Assembly: GCF_030052815.1 (NCBI RefSeq) | Contig: NC_079505.1 | Coordinates: 68,532,324-68,596,323 of the forward strand | DNA: 64,000 nucleotides | DNA from: Hevea brasiliensis | Taxonomy: Eukaryota > Streptophyta > Magnoliopsida > Malpighiales > Euphorbiaceae | Direction of reading: 5' to 3' | Shown here: in pieces, positions 1 through 13,270 of the stretch | Numbering within the stretch: the stretch's first letter is position 1 | Layout of the letters: each line of letters opens with the position of its first letter | The notes under the pieces: generated by a model | Databases searched by the model: none | Told to the model about the DNA's origin: nothing | What the model saw: the letters and a program-made list of their open reading frames with translations, nothing else | Position numbers and translations under genes: made by a program

Positions 1-2957
1 ATTTTTTAATAGCAACAGATATAATTTTATATAATGGTTGATATAATTTATATCTAATATAATTTGTTGATAACAATTGATACAATTTTGTAATATTAGT
101 TGATATTATTTTGTATTTGATATATTTTTATTAGCAACTGATATAATTTTATTATATTTAATAAAAGATATTGAGATTATGGCTAGTGGAATTGGAATTA
201 CTCTTAAAAAGACTAAGAATGGCACAAATATAAAGTGGTGGGCAAAAGCTTAAAGAAGGTTTGAAATCAATATCAACAAGAGGAATTATTAGTTGCACCC
301 GGTGCACATACACCTTCTCTCACAATCATGTGAGATCCACTTCCTATATAATATGAAAGGACTCACTTTCTGTGAGAGAATGAGCACTATTTTTTAGTAC
401 TCCTTGTGTACCTAATAATTAGCCTATCAACGATGGGGAAGAATATATCTAACTCCAAAATTCTGATGATTGTGAGAGTTTGAAATTGCAGATGCAGAAC
501 CTCAAACACTGAACCAGATTGAAATAACAAATTAAAGGAGCTATTTTTATGGGAATTCATTCTAATTTTTTTATTATTAAAATATTTATATAAATTAAAT
601 GTATTATATTTTATTGTTTAAGAGTGAAGAATTTTAAAATAATCATTAGGTATCTATAATAAAAACATCTCTTAATAAAATCTAATTATTGTAACACAAA
701 AAATTATAAAAAATTATTTTTGTGATTCATTATCATATTTCTTAAAAATAATTTTAATGTTTTATTGACTTATTTAAAAAAAAGTATTTTAAAACAAATT
801 AAAATTATAAAAAATGGTTTTCGTTATTTTATTGACTTACTTAAAAAAAATGTATTTTAAAAATTAAATAACAAATTAAAAATTATAATTGATACTAAAT
901 AAGAGCCATTTTGTCATCTAATTTTCATACAATACAAAGAAGTAAAGATCCATACTTCAATATCAAACAGATTTTTAAACAAAATTTAGAATTATGTCAT
1001 ATTATTTTTCTTTAGTTAAAAAAATACCAAAAACTAATCATTTTTGACAAAAAAATTAATGTTTTTAAGAAATTAAAATTTAATATTTAAGGTATTAAGG
1101 GATAATATAAATTTATAATTTTTTTAAATTTGGATTAAAATTATAAACTAATTTTAATAATTAAAATAAAAAAAATAATAATTTTGTCATATTCTTAAAT
1201 ACACTATATAAAGTATAATGCAATTAGCTTTTGACAATTATTTTAATTTCAGTAATTAATTCATTAGGTAATAAATATACGTGAACTTGTTAACATGATG
1301 AATTGTTTAAGATAGACAAACAAAATTATATATTATTATGGTTTCACTTTCTATTAAAAAAAATTGTATAAATTAAAAAATTCAGCTCAAATTAAATGAT
1401 TTTGAGGGTAAATCACCAAATGCTAAAGTTAAAATTGATGTTAAAATTTAAGGATCAAAATTAATAAAATTATAAATTTTAAATAAAATTAAAAATACAT
1501 ATAAATATTTTGATTTTGATTTTTTTTATTTTTTATGCAATTATAGCTAAGACCTTTGGAATAAATTAAGAGATTTCAAGTTTTAATCCTCCTCAATCAG
1601 AAGCATCGTCGTGATTTGTTGTTGATTTGTTTTTTGCATATTGTTATTTTAAAACATTCTACCTAAATTAATTTTAAATTTTGAAATAAATTAATTATAG
1701 ATTATTTCTTTTAATAAATTGCATGACAATTTTTTAAGAACTCTTATAAGTTGTAAATTTTTGTAAGCCATATATTTTGTCACAGGGCGATTTTTAAAGA
1801 TTCTTATTAAATTCAGTGGCATGATTTTGTAAGCTAGTTTTTAATATATGAATAAGATTGAGATAATTTTGTATTTATATTTAGTTTTTTTTTTTATTTT
1901 CTTGTAATTTTATATTTTGATTTCTAAAAAATTTATTATAGTTTTTAAATATTTTTATAAGCATATAAATTTATTCTATAAATTGATTTTTTCAACTCTT
2001 ATGAAATGAGGTTAATAAGAGGTAGTTATTATCTTTATGATTTTTAATATCTTATTAATGACATTTGAATGCGATAAGAGAATGGGTTAATTTATAAGCT
2101 CCTAAAATATTAAGCTTGAATGATTAGGTTAATAAAACTTAATAAATAGAGTAACCCTACACTTTACTTAAGTTTTTTTTTTTTATTAATCTCCTATCAA
2201 ATATTATTAATTGTTTCACCATTAATTATTTTTTACTCTTTTAATAATTACTCTTTTAAAATTTACGGGAAGAATATTTAACATTCAATTTTTTAACAAT
2301 AAACACTTCCTTAATTTTAATTTTTATTGAAAATATAATAAAAAAATAAAAATATTGATAATTTGTATCATAATTTTAAAGTTTAGGTCTAATGATTAGG
2401 TAAATTATTATAGTTATCATTGGTCATTGGGTTTGTTAAAGCCCATATGGTTAAAATTAATGTTATTTTTTTAAAAGATTTTTCCTTATCATGCTAACAA
2501 AGAATAATTTCACATCAATTTCAACTTTGAAATGGACAAGACTAATTTTTAGTTTGATAATCAAACAATTTCACAAATATATTATTATCTCAAGCCTTTC
2601 ATTTAATAGTCGAATAATTTAATAAAAGACATTGTTTTATTTACTATTTAGGATAGGAATAAATGAATTTTTACTATAAAATTATACTAAACATGAGTTA
2701 TATATAATTTAATTAAATTTTATATTTTAATATTGATTCCAATTGCAGCAACACCTCAAAGGCAATTAAATATCGATTTCTTATTAAACCAAACTAAGAT
2801 ACATCGTGTATGATCTGTACAGACGATCAAAATACAGGACATTGCCATACAACTAAATGAGATGCATCAGAAGACGCAAGCAAAAATTATCAAACAACTT
2901 TGCAGGGGTATACCTTACTGAATACTGTGCCACCCAGAACATATAAATAGAAAGTAG
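1..2957. other. AT-rich intergenic DNA downstream of the RIF1-like gene
   Basis: No coding region can be supported here. The first 170 bases contain loosely repeated phrases of the type GCAACTGATATAATTTT. The rest is AT-rich spacer with homopolymer runs, apart from a small hairpin element at 283-422 that is listed separately. The last 200 bases probably include the 3'UTR of the minus-strand RIF1-like gene, but I could not fix a polyadenylation site. Confidence 0.6.
283..422. mobile_element. Small MITE-like inverted-repeat element
   Basis: The two ends are imperfect inverted repeats. The left end begins AATTATTAGTTGCAC, and the reverse complement of the right end begins AATTATTAGGTACAC. Nested inside is a second inverted pair around CTCTCACA and TGTGAGAG. 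A roughly 140-bp unit with terminal and subterminal inverted repeats and no coding capacity fits a MITE. No convincing target-site duplication was seen, so the superfamily is open. Confidence 0.45.
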
Positions 2958-5900
2958 TTATGCAACTCTTCTCAACATCTCCAGGATAGATTCTGGGTTC
3001 CGAATCTCCTGGCTCTCTTGAGAATCTTCATTTCCTTGAGAAAAATCAACAGTAGTATATGTTCTTACCCCTGGACCATGTCCATTACAATCCATCTCCC
3101 TTCCTTGTTGTGCACGTCTTACCTCCTTCTGGTGCTCAGTTAGTTCCAATCTTTTTCTTTTTGAACTCGAACACAACTTATCTTTGTGCTCAAATTGATT
3201 CACTGTATCCTCCATGAGTTCTACTCGTTTTGAGCTCCTGCTATGCATTGCAGTCACCTTGTATCTTTGAGCAGTGAACTCTGGTTTAGAATTACATTTT
3301 ACAAGAAATGGCAGGCTTTTCTTGTGGAGCTTTATTTTTTCAGTTCTGGACAGCTTGTCTAAGACATCAAGTAATCTCTCAGGGTAATCTAAGTTAATCT
3401 GCTCACCATATGTTGAATTCCAGAAGGTGATGGTAAGCTCCGAAATAATGCAATCTGGATGATCGAGAGTTTTTTCTAGGAGGGGTGCCTGAAGTTTGAG
3501 GAACAATGAATCAAATACTATTGGTGGCTGACTCCTCTTTAAACAATCAAGGATTTCAGCCCACAGACGTTGAAGTTGATCATTGGTATTGCCATCATGT
3601 ATTCCTCCATGTGACAACCACTGAACTAGTGGACAAGTTATTATCTGCAGAAAAGCATATAACATATGATTAAACACAAGTTCAAAACTACACATGGCAT
3701 TAATTATCATTTGAAATCTTCATCTGAATTGAAAATGAAAATCTTTCAAGTGAGGGGCTATTTTTTCACTTTTAAGCTATAACAGATGAAGTGGATCCCA
3801 CCATATGAGACAAACCTCCATATATGTGGGAGGAAGCATGCTACCGTTCCACTTAATAATGTCCCCGAAAGTAAAAGTAACTCTTCCTATTTTACAATAG
3901 ACTCATTGCCATCTTCATTAATTCTCATCTTTTTCTGTCTCCTCATTAGCTTTCTTCTTTCTAAAAAATATATAGAATTGGATACATGTTTATTTCAGTA
4001 ACCACCTCAAATTTGTTCTTACATCTCTTCCAAAAACAATTATTTCGGTAACATAGAATGACTGGAACTGAGAGACTAGAGATGCATACCTCAATAACAG
4101 AAAGAATAGTTTGCTTCAAGTGAAGGCATCTCACAAGACTTGTCAATGCAGAAAATACCCTGTAAATACCACAGCAACAAGAGAAACAGATATTATCAGG
4201 TACAAAGAGAGCAACACAGCCATGAGAATAAGGAAATTACCTACATAGTCTAACCTTGAAGTTACAAGAAGAACAGTGGGTGAATCTGATCTTATTTTTG
4301 CCCATGACAAATTCAAGAATCTGCAAAATTGCCAAATTAAAGATAAAATCATCCCCAGGAAAAATAAAATATCCAAGTATGCTATTCATAAAATATCAGT
4401 TTTATCAGTTAAGCATATTCCACATTGATAACACTCATTCAGTATTTTTCTTTTAGGAACAAACACTTGATTAAGGTCTTCTTGGTAATTGAATAGGCAA
4501 AATTCATTCCTAACTGTATTGTCATTGTGTAGATAATTCCACATCAGAAGAATTGTTCCATTTTAAGATGCAATTCAATATAAGCTGAATTATTTTTAAA
4601 ATTCCCGTCCCAAACAGCACATCACATCTGAAATGACAGGCTAAGAAAAACATATTTCAATCATAATAATTACATATTTCAATCATAATAATTATAATTA
4701 CATCAGGCTTCTAAAATGATTCTGTGCTGTAATGCTTCTAAGATAGTCACTAATCAAGTTTCTATCTTCTCATTTATTTACCTTGCAGTCTGAAAACACT
4801 TTTGATAAAATTAAAAGAAACGCTCAGGTAAACTTATAGGCAAGGTTTCCCTTTGGTTTCTCATTCTAGAATGAGATACATAGATCAGCTACAGTGAATT
4901 TTGAGAAGTGTGTGTATTCAGAAATCAGGAACAGTTTGACTCATTTATTTACTAATTTATCCATCCACAAATTTTTCCAAGAATTAGTCAGTCACACGAT
5001 TACTCCTTAAAAGGGATATTAGAGGATCTGAACCTGGCACCAAGACAATCTAAGCCTTCAGTCAGATGAATCCTTGCAACCCTACCATAGTTCAATCAAG
5101 ATTTTCATTAGGCTTTAGAAAGCAGTGGTTGCTTACCTGGAAGCAAATCCCAAGATATTTCTGATGTCACTGAATGTTTGAGGTATAGCATGATTAGTTT
5201 TGTTTCCATCTGAACTTGTTGCCAAAACCTCATCCAGTATAAACGCGACAGCATTTCCAGATAAAGAAAGGAGATTAATATTAAGATCCTTACAACTTAA
5301 ATCTAGTTCAGTTCCACAGCCAATCTTGCTTAGATTTTCATCAATGCACCAATTTAAAATTGAGCACAGATTGTCAGAGATGCTTTTTGTTGCAAAACAC
5401 TTTGAGGCAGAAAGGGCACCATAAACTGACTTCCATACTTCAATAACATGATCAAGCTCAAGGCTTCTTTGTGCTGAAACATGAGACTCTTCCAAGGATC
5501 TACTAACTTTCTCAGGGATCAGCATTTGCTGGGGGGAAGACAATGCAACAAATGGGTAGGACAAAAGATGGAATATGCCAAGATAACCATTGCTTTCTGG
5601 CTCAATTTTGAACATAGAAAGATCCTCTACACCACTGATGCAATCTTTTAGAGCTTCAGCTACCACAATCCATATGTGTAAGTTCCTATTATAGTGCACA
5701 TACTTGAACAATAAACCAATTGCAGTTTGAAGATTTTCCAGGGGATCATGTGAAAACAATATCAATTTGAAAAATTTGTGCAGCCTCTGTGAAATTAACT
5801 CTGTACTGAGTGCATCAGAAGTTGACTTGATCACCACGCAGATGCAGAGGATAATAAGATAAGCCAATGGTGAAACCATATCCATATAGGCAATAGAGCT

Positions 5901-8804
5901 AATACACAAAATTTTTTCATATTTATTATGATTAACTGATTGCAAATTCTCAATGCATTTGATGTCTAGAGCTACCTTATAAAGAGGGGATCCCAATATA
6001 GAAGGTTCTAACTCGTCTATGACAGCCTGTAGAAACTGGATATTATGCTGCAGTTTAACATTGGCGCTGCCATCTGAATCTACTTTTTCACATGTCTCCC
6101 TTAAGAACCTCAATATTGTGTTAAAATACAAAACAATATCCACATAATTTATAGATGAACTCTTTAACTCCATTTGGATCCCTTGTAAAAGAGATATAAA
6201 TATCCTTAAGGCAGCATCACTTGCTGAACTTCTATTTTGGAGGGTGGCCTTTGCAACTGATGCATGGGTGAGAATAACATTAATCATCTTTATAAAGAAG
6301 TCCAACTGACTAATGTCCCATGGATACCATTTAATAGAATGTTGTTTCACTAAGCATTTGCCAGATATTGAAGGTCCTAGTATAGACGTTCTGACTGATG
6401 AGTGATGGCTTACCTGGCTACTGGTATCATAGTCCACTTTTCTACATTTTGCTATCACAAAATCATCAAGCAGATCTAAACAAAAACTCCACAACCAGAT
6501 AGTTTTTGTATCAGGCCCCATTCCAAAAACTGCTTCAAAAACAGGATCCAGCACCAGTTCAATTACCAATGGGTGGTTGATAGAGAGATCAAGTTTATGT
6601 AGCAGATAACACCATGTGTTCAAGCAGGATAAGTGAACTGAAATATCACATTTGCTAGAGATGATGCCAGTTAGAGGAGTCATTAAGAGCTTTATGCTTT
6701 TTGAAAATGTACTTGCTTGGACTTGACAACCATCATCAGCAACTTCATCAGTTTCACAAGTTAGCAATGGAGGCTGAATAAGAGCAACAACAAGACCTTC
6801 CCATGCAGCCTGCCAAATCAAGGCACATGAACATGTTACAAAAAAATGACATGGGACACATAAAAGGGCAAAAAATGGTAAGGAGTACCATGAACATGAA
6901 CAAGCAAGAGAGTGCTTTGTACACTAGAAATAGAAACACAATGTTGTCAAGGTTTGATCTTAACCACATCTGGGTAAAATTTTAATTCTCAGGCTTACGA
7001 ACAGAAGTTCAATTTGAAATTCCAGGATCAACCATTCAAAACCTCTCTGGAAACCGGACCCGTCCAGAAACCTAGGTCTGGTCATTTCTGTCCCAACCAA
7101 CCCAATAGTTTGTATCCTTTTTAATGCAAAATAGGAAGCTTAGAATTTTCTTTAAGAATTTTAATTATTATAGAATTAGAAAATTTAAAGAGTATTTATT
7201 ATTTAGGAATCTTATTATTATTAGATCTATTATTTCCTAGTTTATCTTATTTAGTATTCCAAATTAGAGTTGATTAGGATTTCTATTCCTCAATTGATTA
7301 GGGTTGTAAGCTCTATAAATAGAGCTAATTTTATATTATTCAGTAACTTTAGACTCTGATATTATTGGAATTAATAAAATTGTTGAGAATTAGTTCTCTT
7401 TTCCAAGTATTGGTTCTTGTTCTGTTCTTTGTTCTTCTTATTGTTCTACATCACTTTTCTCACCATCAACATTGTAATTGCCATATGGATATGGTTTAGT
7501 GCTTTCACATATAATTTGAGGACATGGAGAGAAAAGAGAAGAGAATTGGGAATTTGGGAGAATGAATACTTGATTATTCCCTCGAGTTGCTGGGATTTTA
7601 TAGAGAAATTATAAACCCAGCAAAAAAAATACTACAGTCAATATCTACAATTACTCCCTATAATCTGAGCATGACTCTAGCCTAAAATTCTACATAATCC
7701 TGGCCTAAATTACATAACAAAATCCCTTAGTCCTAGCTTATGATTTAACATTACCCATGACATGTTAATAACCTTTTTCTGAAGAACATTGCATGAACGA
7801 TGCAGCCTATATCGGGAAGTATTCTTGCACATTTTCTATCTCTGAATCCTCATTCATCAGTTGCTAAGGATTCCAAAAACTAGAAGTTACTGTATAAAAA
7901 AATATTGAGACTGAGAAAAGGTCAGAACCTGCTTTCATAAAATGAATCAATTCTATAGGTATTACCAGTGAAGTGATCTGTACTTGTGGGCTGTGATCAG
8001 AAAATGTCTGCTCAGGAATTTTGAGCATATCATTAATTAAACGCCTGTTCTTTAGAGCCTGAGATCCCAGCAAGCGGATAAACCATCCCCATGCTTGCAA
8101 TGTTTGAACTTTCATACCCTGGTTCAGAAGACCCTTCATCCCAGTGAGCAATTTCAATTTCATATCTTTGACAAGTGCCTGTCAAGGAAAAATGAAGATG
8201 TAATTGACAACTATAGGTTATAGATGGATATATAATATTGCCAACCATTTTACATGTAAGTCTTACCCCTTGAAGGTAGAAGGAAAGGACAAAAGGTAAA
8301 AGGTAAGATCCACATGCAATTTCAAAAAAAAAAAAAACACAAAACACTTGTTCACCAATATACCTGATAGCATTGTTTAACTTGATCACAATAAAAAGAA
8401 GGGACAAAAGCATTACATTTCACACCTTAGAGAGATCCGTGGGAGGAGGAATTATTGCAGATTTGATCTTCAATAGACACCTTTCCGATATATCCCTTTC
8501 TCTCTTATCCATGCTGAGAAGTCTTCTATATATTGGAGGAGCCCATATGTGCGAAGATTCTCTCATCTTCTCACTAAATTGAGCTGCCAACTTTATTACG
8601 ACCTGTTACAGTAATATCAAAAGAGATGAAATGAAACAAATTGGTCACAGCTTGAAACAAAAATTTTATCAAGATATAACGTCCAAGCTTAAAGAAAGGG
8701 CCCTTTTCCAATAAAACATATCTAGGGATTCATTCAAATTAAATTATTGGTGAATTACTATAAAGTCACTGAGTATTGCTACTATTTACAAGTCTGTCCC
8801 TCTC

Positions 8805-8856
<52 letters not shown>

Positions 8857-11800
8857 TTTTGTCTCTCTTCCATATCTCTCTCCTTATTCCCGTCTCTCTC
8901 ACCTTTTTGTCTCCTCCATTTTTATCTCCATAAAGCAAATTCAAACTCTACACAGATGCAACAAATTGCAAATTTTCAATGTAAACTGCAGAATTGTAAT
9001 TTTCGAACAAATTGAGAAGAAAAAAAAAATGGGACTTTGTAATGAATGCATGGTGTTGCAGAATTTCCAAAATACTCAAATCAATAATAAAATGCATAAC
9101 ACAAAATATCGAGTAGATGAACTATGAATAGAATCTTCAGGTCTCCATTCACATAAAAAAAAATGCAGTAGTCACTAACAAGATTACAGCTTCAAGACAA
9201 AAAAACTGCCATATATTTACAATAAGATCAAAAAGTTGAACAACCCAAAACTATGCAGTTACTGAGGAACTCTGCTCTCAGCAAAGGCTACTCTGCACCC
9301 AAGAACCTCATAATCCAAAGGTCCAATGGAGACATGCGTGGAAGAGGAAGAAGGTATGGGAGGTGGAAAGGAAGGAGGTGAGGAGAGAGGAAGATATGAG
9401 TCCAAACCAAAATCACGGAGCTAATTAGAAAAGGGTAAATGACAGATAAACAAGGGGAAGTGATGATGAACTAAACAATTGAAGGAGCTGTATAGTTAAG
9501 TCACAACATCAAGAGTAAAAATAAAGCAACTGAAGAGACAATGAAGGAGAGAGAGACCTGTGCCAGTGAGGATGAGAACTTGAAGGTGGAGACACCAGCT
9601 TGCAGAGCCATGTCTGGTTGGTGAGGAGGAAAAGAAGAGAAAGGATGTGAGGGCAAGGAGAGGACAGGGGGAGAGAATTTTTTGAGAGAGGAAGGTAGAG
9701 AATGAAGAGAGTCATTGGCAGATTTTTGGTCCAGGTGGGATTGCTGGGAATGGAAGTTGTCTAGGCCTGGGATGGAGCTGAGGTTGTGGAAGTGAAGAGG
9801 AGGAGGAGAAGGAGGACAGTGGTGGTAATGGACGGCATTTTGGAGAAGTTAAAGTTAGGCTTTGAGGGAGTAGAGAAGTGAGAAATGGCAAGGTTCCTGG
9901 GTTCATTAAAAATGATGTATATTTTAATAGAGATACTTTAATCTTTTCATGGTAAACTAACAGAAAAAACTTTGAAAATGGACAGATAAAAAGTTAGGGA
10001 TACAGTAAAAAATTAGGGATGTTTTAATGTAATTGCAAAAATGGAGGGTTGAACAATACACATTGACTTTATAGTAATTCACCCTTAAAGTAATGTACAG
10101 ACACAGGAGAGACATCAAATTTAGTGATCAATGAAGAATTAATTGTAGAACAGTCCAAACTGATTCTAAGTTATAACTTTCTGTATCCGTGCATCTATTC
10201 TTTTTTCTTCTTTTTTTTTTCCAGGATAAATGAAAAAAATTATATGCAATGGTTTATGAGTTGATGATTATGCTAAATTAGCAACCAAAAAATAAATAAT
10301 AAAATTGTTTGCTAAGAGATGTCAATTTTGAAAAAGAATTCACAGGACAACAACTTCAGCAAAACATAATGCTGTCCCTTTCAAGTTTAACACTAGCAAT
10401 TGAGCAAATAGAAATTGCTTGGGCCATTCAAAATTAATACCTTTTCCCTTTTACAGTACAAAAGAATAGCATAAAGCTTAGTGGAAAAAAGCAATGGCGC
10501 ACACTAAGACTTTCTATACTGATCTTTATTTTCCCCCTGAGAAGTCCTACAAGCATAGTTGAGAAACAAGAATCAGTCCTAAGGGAGTTCCAATACCATT
10601 TATAGAAGGTATTTAAACATTCTAAAGGGTAGGTACATTTCATAGATCTGTCAACATATCCAAGGATTTTATAGGGAAAAAAATTAAAGCAACTTTCTAT
10701 TAGTTTGGCATATATCCCAATAAATCAACAATAGGACCTCATCTTTTAGTTGACATGTAGTTAAATAAGGAATTAACCCAGTAATTCTACCTGTATAGCC
10801 TCAAATGTTGTAGACAAGGATCCAAATGGATTGTCAAGGGCATGAACCACTGCCCACAGCACAGAATGGAAGTGATTAGCTAGAAAAAAGGCATTGAATT
10901 GTTGCATGGATATGCACCACATGCCTAAATTACAAACTGACTGCAATTAAAACACGGACATGTTAAATTATTGATAAGCAGTAGATTACATTGAAAATTA
11001 ACTATAACTCATTTAAGCAACATTACCTTTATTTTTGTGGCTATAATGACTTTAGCCAGTGCCTCCAGGATCATGTTAGCATCATCATCTAGAACACCAA
11101 CGAAAGAAAATATGAATAGAATAACACTTCATCTCTGCAATTAACATGTACAGCAAGCACAATTATAGTTGGATCCTAGGATTGTATATCGTATACAAGA
11201 AAACACTGATGTGTAGGGATTCATCAACTATAGACAATAGAATGCACTTTTGCATTCTTTTGTAGGTACCAAGTTATTGCTCCAATAACATCCATTGGCC
11301 ACCCTAGAACTAAATGATTGCAACTTTATAGCCTATTAGGATCCTAGTAGCAAGATATGGAAACTTTTGAGGTGTGGTTCTCCTAAGTTTATATCATAGC
11401 CAGTGTTGTAGGATTTTTCAGGTCACCTGTGCATCTTTCTGTCTCCTCTTGTTCTAGTAAACACTTGTACTTTGTGCATGGCACAAGTCCCAGTCCCATA
11501 GATAGAGAAACTAGACCTGCCCAACTACCATCCTGCAAAGAAATGACAGACCGATACCACAAGATTTTTCTTCTTGCTCTTTCCCCCTTTCATACTAATT
11601 AAGCTCCCAACTGAAAAATTTTCCCCATCCTATCTTTCCTTGAAGTAAGTCCAGAGTGGGAGCAACTTTCAAAGGAAAATTCAGGCTAAACACAGTCACC
11701 TTCTGGTTCCTTTTTTCATTAATTCATCTAAAGTTCCGCCGCAAAAATTTGCAATCCAGATCCTTAAAGTAACAGAAACGCTTCATTTTCCCCTAATTGG

Positions 11801-12363
11801 ATAATTAATCACAATGGAAAAATATGTTTCCCTTTTTAATAGGAGAACAGCAACAAAAATAAAAATGGTGCAAAATGCAGACTTGAACATGAAAAGGAAC
11901 TTATGCTCTATAAACTTAACTACCTGGGATTGTAGCAACAATAGAAGGATGGTAGATGAAGAATCCCAAACACTTCAAAGCCTGTGAAGCACTGAAATCA
12001 AAAGAAACTCACAAATGAATCACTATAATTAATATTATTATTATTTGAATACTCGAAGAATAAAATATACGAGAAACAAATGAACTATAAACTCTACCAA
12101 TTCACATAAAATTGAAAATTTCAGCATGATTAACTACAATTAAATTTAGAGACATACATTTCTTCATCATCATTTGAGATATCAACCGAAATGATAGAGA
12201 TGAGAGTCTGAGAACTATTAGCTAGGGTTTGTATTGAAGAAGGATGGTTGATTGATTGTTGTTGGAGGAGGAGGAGAGTAGAGTAAGCGAGTGATTTGCT
12301 TGCTTTGGAGTTTGAATGAATTAGGGATTTGATTTCCTCTATCTGATCAGAAAAACTCGACAT
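2958..12363 (-). CDS. RIF1: RIF1-like telomere-associated protein, 10 exons, 1123 aa
   Basis: Coding exons (minus strand, in order): 12158-12363, 11924-11991, 11027-11088, 10791-10940, 8426-8602, 7966-8178, 5137-6809, 4255-4320, 4090-4159, 2958-3644. All introns are GT-AG, all phases agree, and the joined length is 3372 nt. The N-terminal ~450 residues read as the alpha-helical HEAT-like Rif1 N-terminal domain, with WAVVHALDNPFGS near residue 140, WAPPIYRRLLSM near 180 and AAWEGL at about 293. The C-terminus is basic (KRKR) and ends in an SQ-rich tail. Family knowledge: RIF1 controls replication timing and double-strand-break repair, often through PP1, in the nucleus. Plant homologues are much shorter than the animal protein, and this length suits them. 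The start is the first in-frame ATG after a short GA-rich leader. Introns 4 and 6 are long and hold transposon remnants. The identification is from recalled family features, not a search. Confidence 0.85.
4486..5136. other. RIF1-like intron 7 interior, no further feature
   Basis: This is the main part of the intron between the 1673-nt exon and the small 66-nt exon, on the minus strand. It holds a short direct duplication of ATATTTCAATCATAATAAT near 4653-4690 and otherwise ordinary AT-rich intron sequence. No alternative exon with usable splice sites was recognised. Confidence 0.5.
7000..7760. mobile_element. Retrotransposon LTR-like debris in RIF1 intron 6
   Basis: Intron 6 (6810-7965) is larger than its neighbours. 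It contains a TATA-type segment, CTCTATAAATAGAG near 7312, followed by sequence of LTR R/U5 style. Around 7500-7620 the reverse strand shows another TATA-like segment (TATAAAATCCCAGC). No coding capacity, paired LTRs or target duplication could be shown. It is called as transposon debris on style alone. Confidence 0.3.
8749..10083. mobile_element. 1.3-kb terminal-inverted-repeat element in RIF1 intron 4
   Basis: The left end GGTGAATTACTATAAAGTCA at 8749 is matched exactly, inverted, by the right end at 10064-10083. Similarity continues more loosely for about another 12 bases (TGAGTATTGCT against TGTGTATTGTT). The interior has a (CT)n tract and a GA/CT-rich body at 9330-9890 but no transposase. 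This is a non-autonomous DNA transposon, possibly Mutator-like. Flanking bases do not give a clean target duplication, so the superfamily is uncertain. It makes up most of the 2.2-kb intron, whose splice sites remain intact. Confidence 0.6.
8809..8853. repeat. (CT)n microsatellite
   Basis: An almost pure CT dinucleotide run of about 45 bases lies just inside the left end of the intron-4 element. Serine/leucine-rich open frames across it are a by-product of the repeat. Confidence 0.9.
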
Positions 12364-12480
12364 TGTCCGTACACTGAGAGAAAGAGTTCGGGAGAGAGGC
12401 GGAGGACCCTACGTTTAGCGCGCCGAGTTCGGTGCAATTTTCGCGCCAAGGACTGCCCTTAATTAATGATCCCGGGATGC
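12364..12480 (-). promoter_or_regulatory. RIF1-like 5' leader and proximal promoter with E2F-type site
   Basis: Directly upstream of the RIF1-like start is a GC-rich island within AT-rich DNA. TTTCGCGCC at 12439-12447 fits the E2F consensus TTTSSCGC exactly, and TTTAGCGCGCC at 12414-12424 is a one-off variant. E2F sites are typical of S-phase genes in plants, so this suits a replication-timing gene. The regulatory role is inferred from the motif and position only. Confidence 0.55.
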
Positions 12481-13270
12481 AAGTGATTAAAAAAAAACTA
12501 GGAAATTAAATTTTTTAATTTTTAAGCTAAATCGAAAAATTGAAGTTTTTTTTTTATCTAAATTAAGAAATGAAAAAAATTAACTATATAATTTTAATTG
12601 TGATGTAAATTAAATTTAAATTTTTATATTAATTCAGATAAAAAAATTAAAAAATAAATAAATTAAACATTCTCAATAAATTTACCCGTTGTTTTATACT
12701 CAATAATTATTCATATGTGTTTGGCATTGGCAATAGCCATTTTAAGCCTTTGAGAAATAAGTTAAAAATCATTTAAATCATGATCAAATTTTTTGGTTCA
12801 CTTAAACCTTTAAATAAAAAAAAATGTAAAACACCCCGAAATTTAAAAAATAAAATAAAATAAAGAAGTCAGAAAAATTATCACATGAACACAGACGGAG
12901 GTTAGCAGAGCAAACCTTCTATTAATTTTTTTCATCTTGAACATTAAGGAAGGGAATGGCTCTCTCTCTCTCTCACTCATTGGTTCTAGTTTTATTCTAA
13001 AAGTAGTAGACTCGAGCACTTCGAAAAGTGGGTCTCGATGTAGCAAATCCTTCAAGAACCCAAATCCCTCTAACCCCTGAAAACTCCAACCATGTAAAAC
13101 TTTACAACTCTAAAAATCCAATAACGACAGCGATTGTAGCAACAATTACACAATAACATAGCACAAGTGATAGGGATATTAAGAAGCCAATTCTCCTTCA
13201 TAGTAGGGATGGTGTGCGGGGTTTACATTACTTAAAACTACGACATTCTTGCATCAGGAAGCTCACCATA
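12481..13270. other. Spacer with a possible chromovirus LTR fragment
   Basis: AT-rich spacer follows the RIF1-like promoter. At about 12825 the sequence TGTAAAACACCCCGAAATTT resembles the start of Tekay/Del-type gypsy LTRs (TGTAACACCC...). The following 400 bases have higher GC and a short CT run at 12961-12976. I could not find the other LTR end, so this is at best a fragment. Confidence 0.3.

Noticed and set aside
8747..9127. Two long serine/leucine-rich frames over the CT tract
   Set aside because: They are produced by the (CT)n microsatellite inside the intron-4 transposon; no stop can occur in such a repeat.
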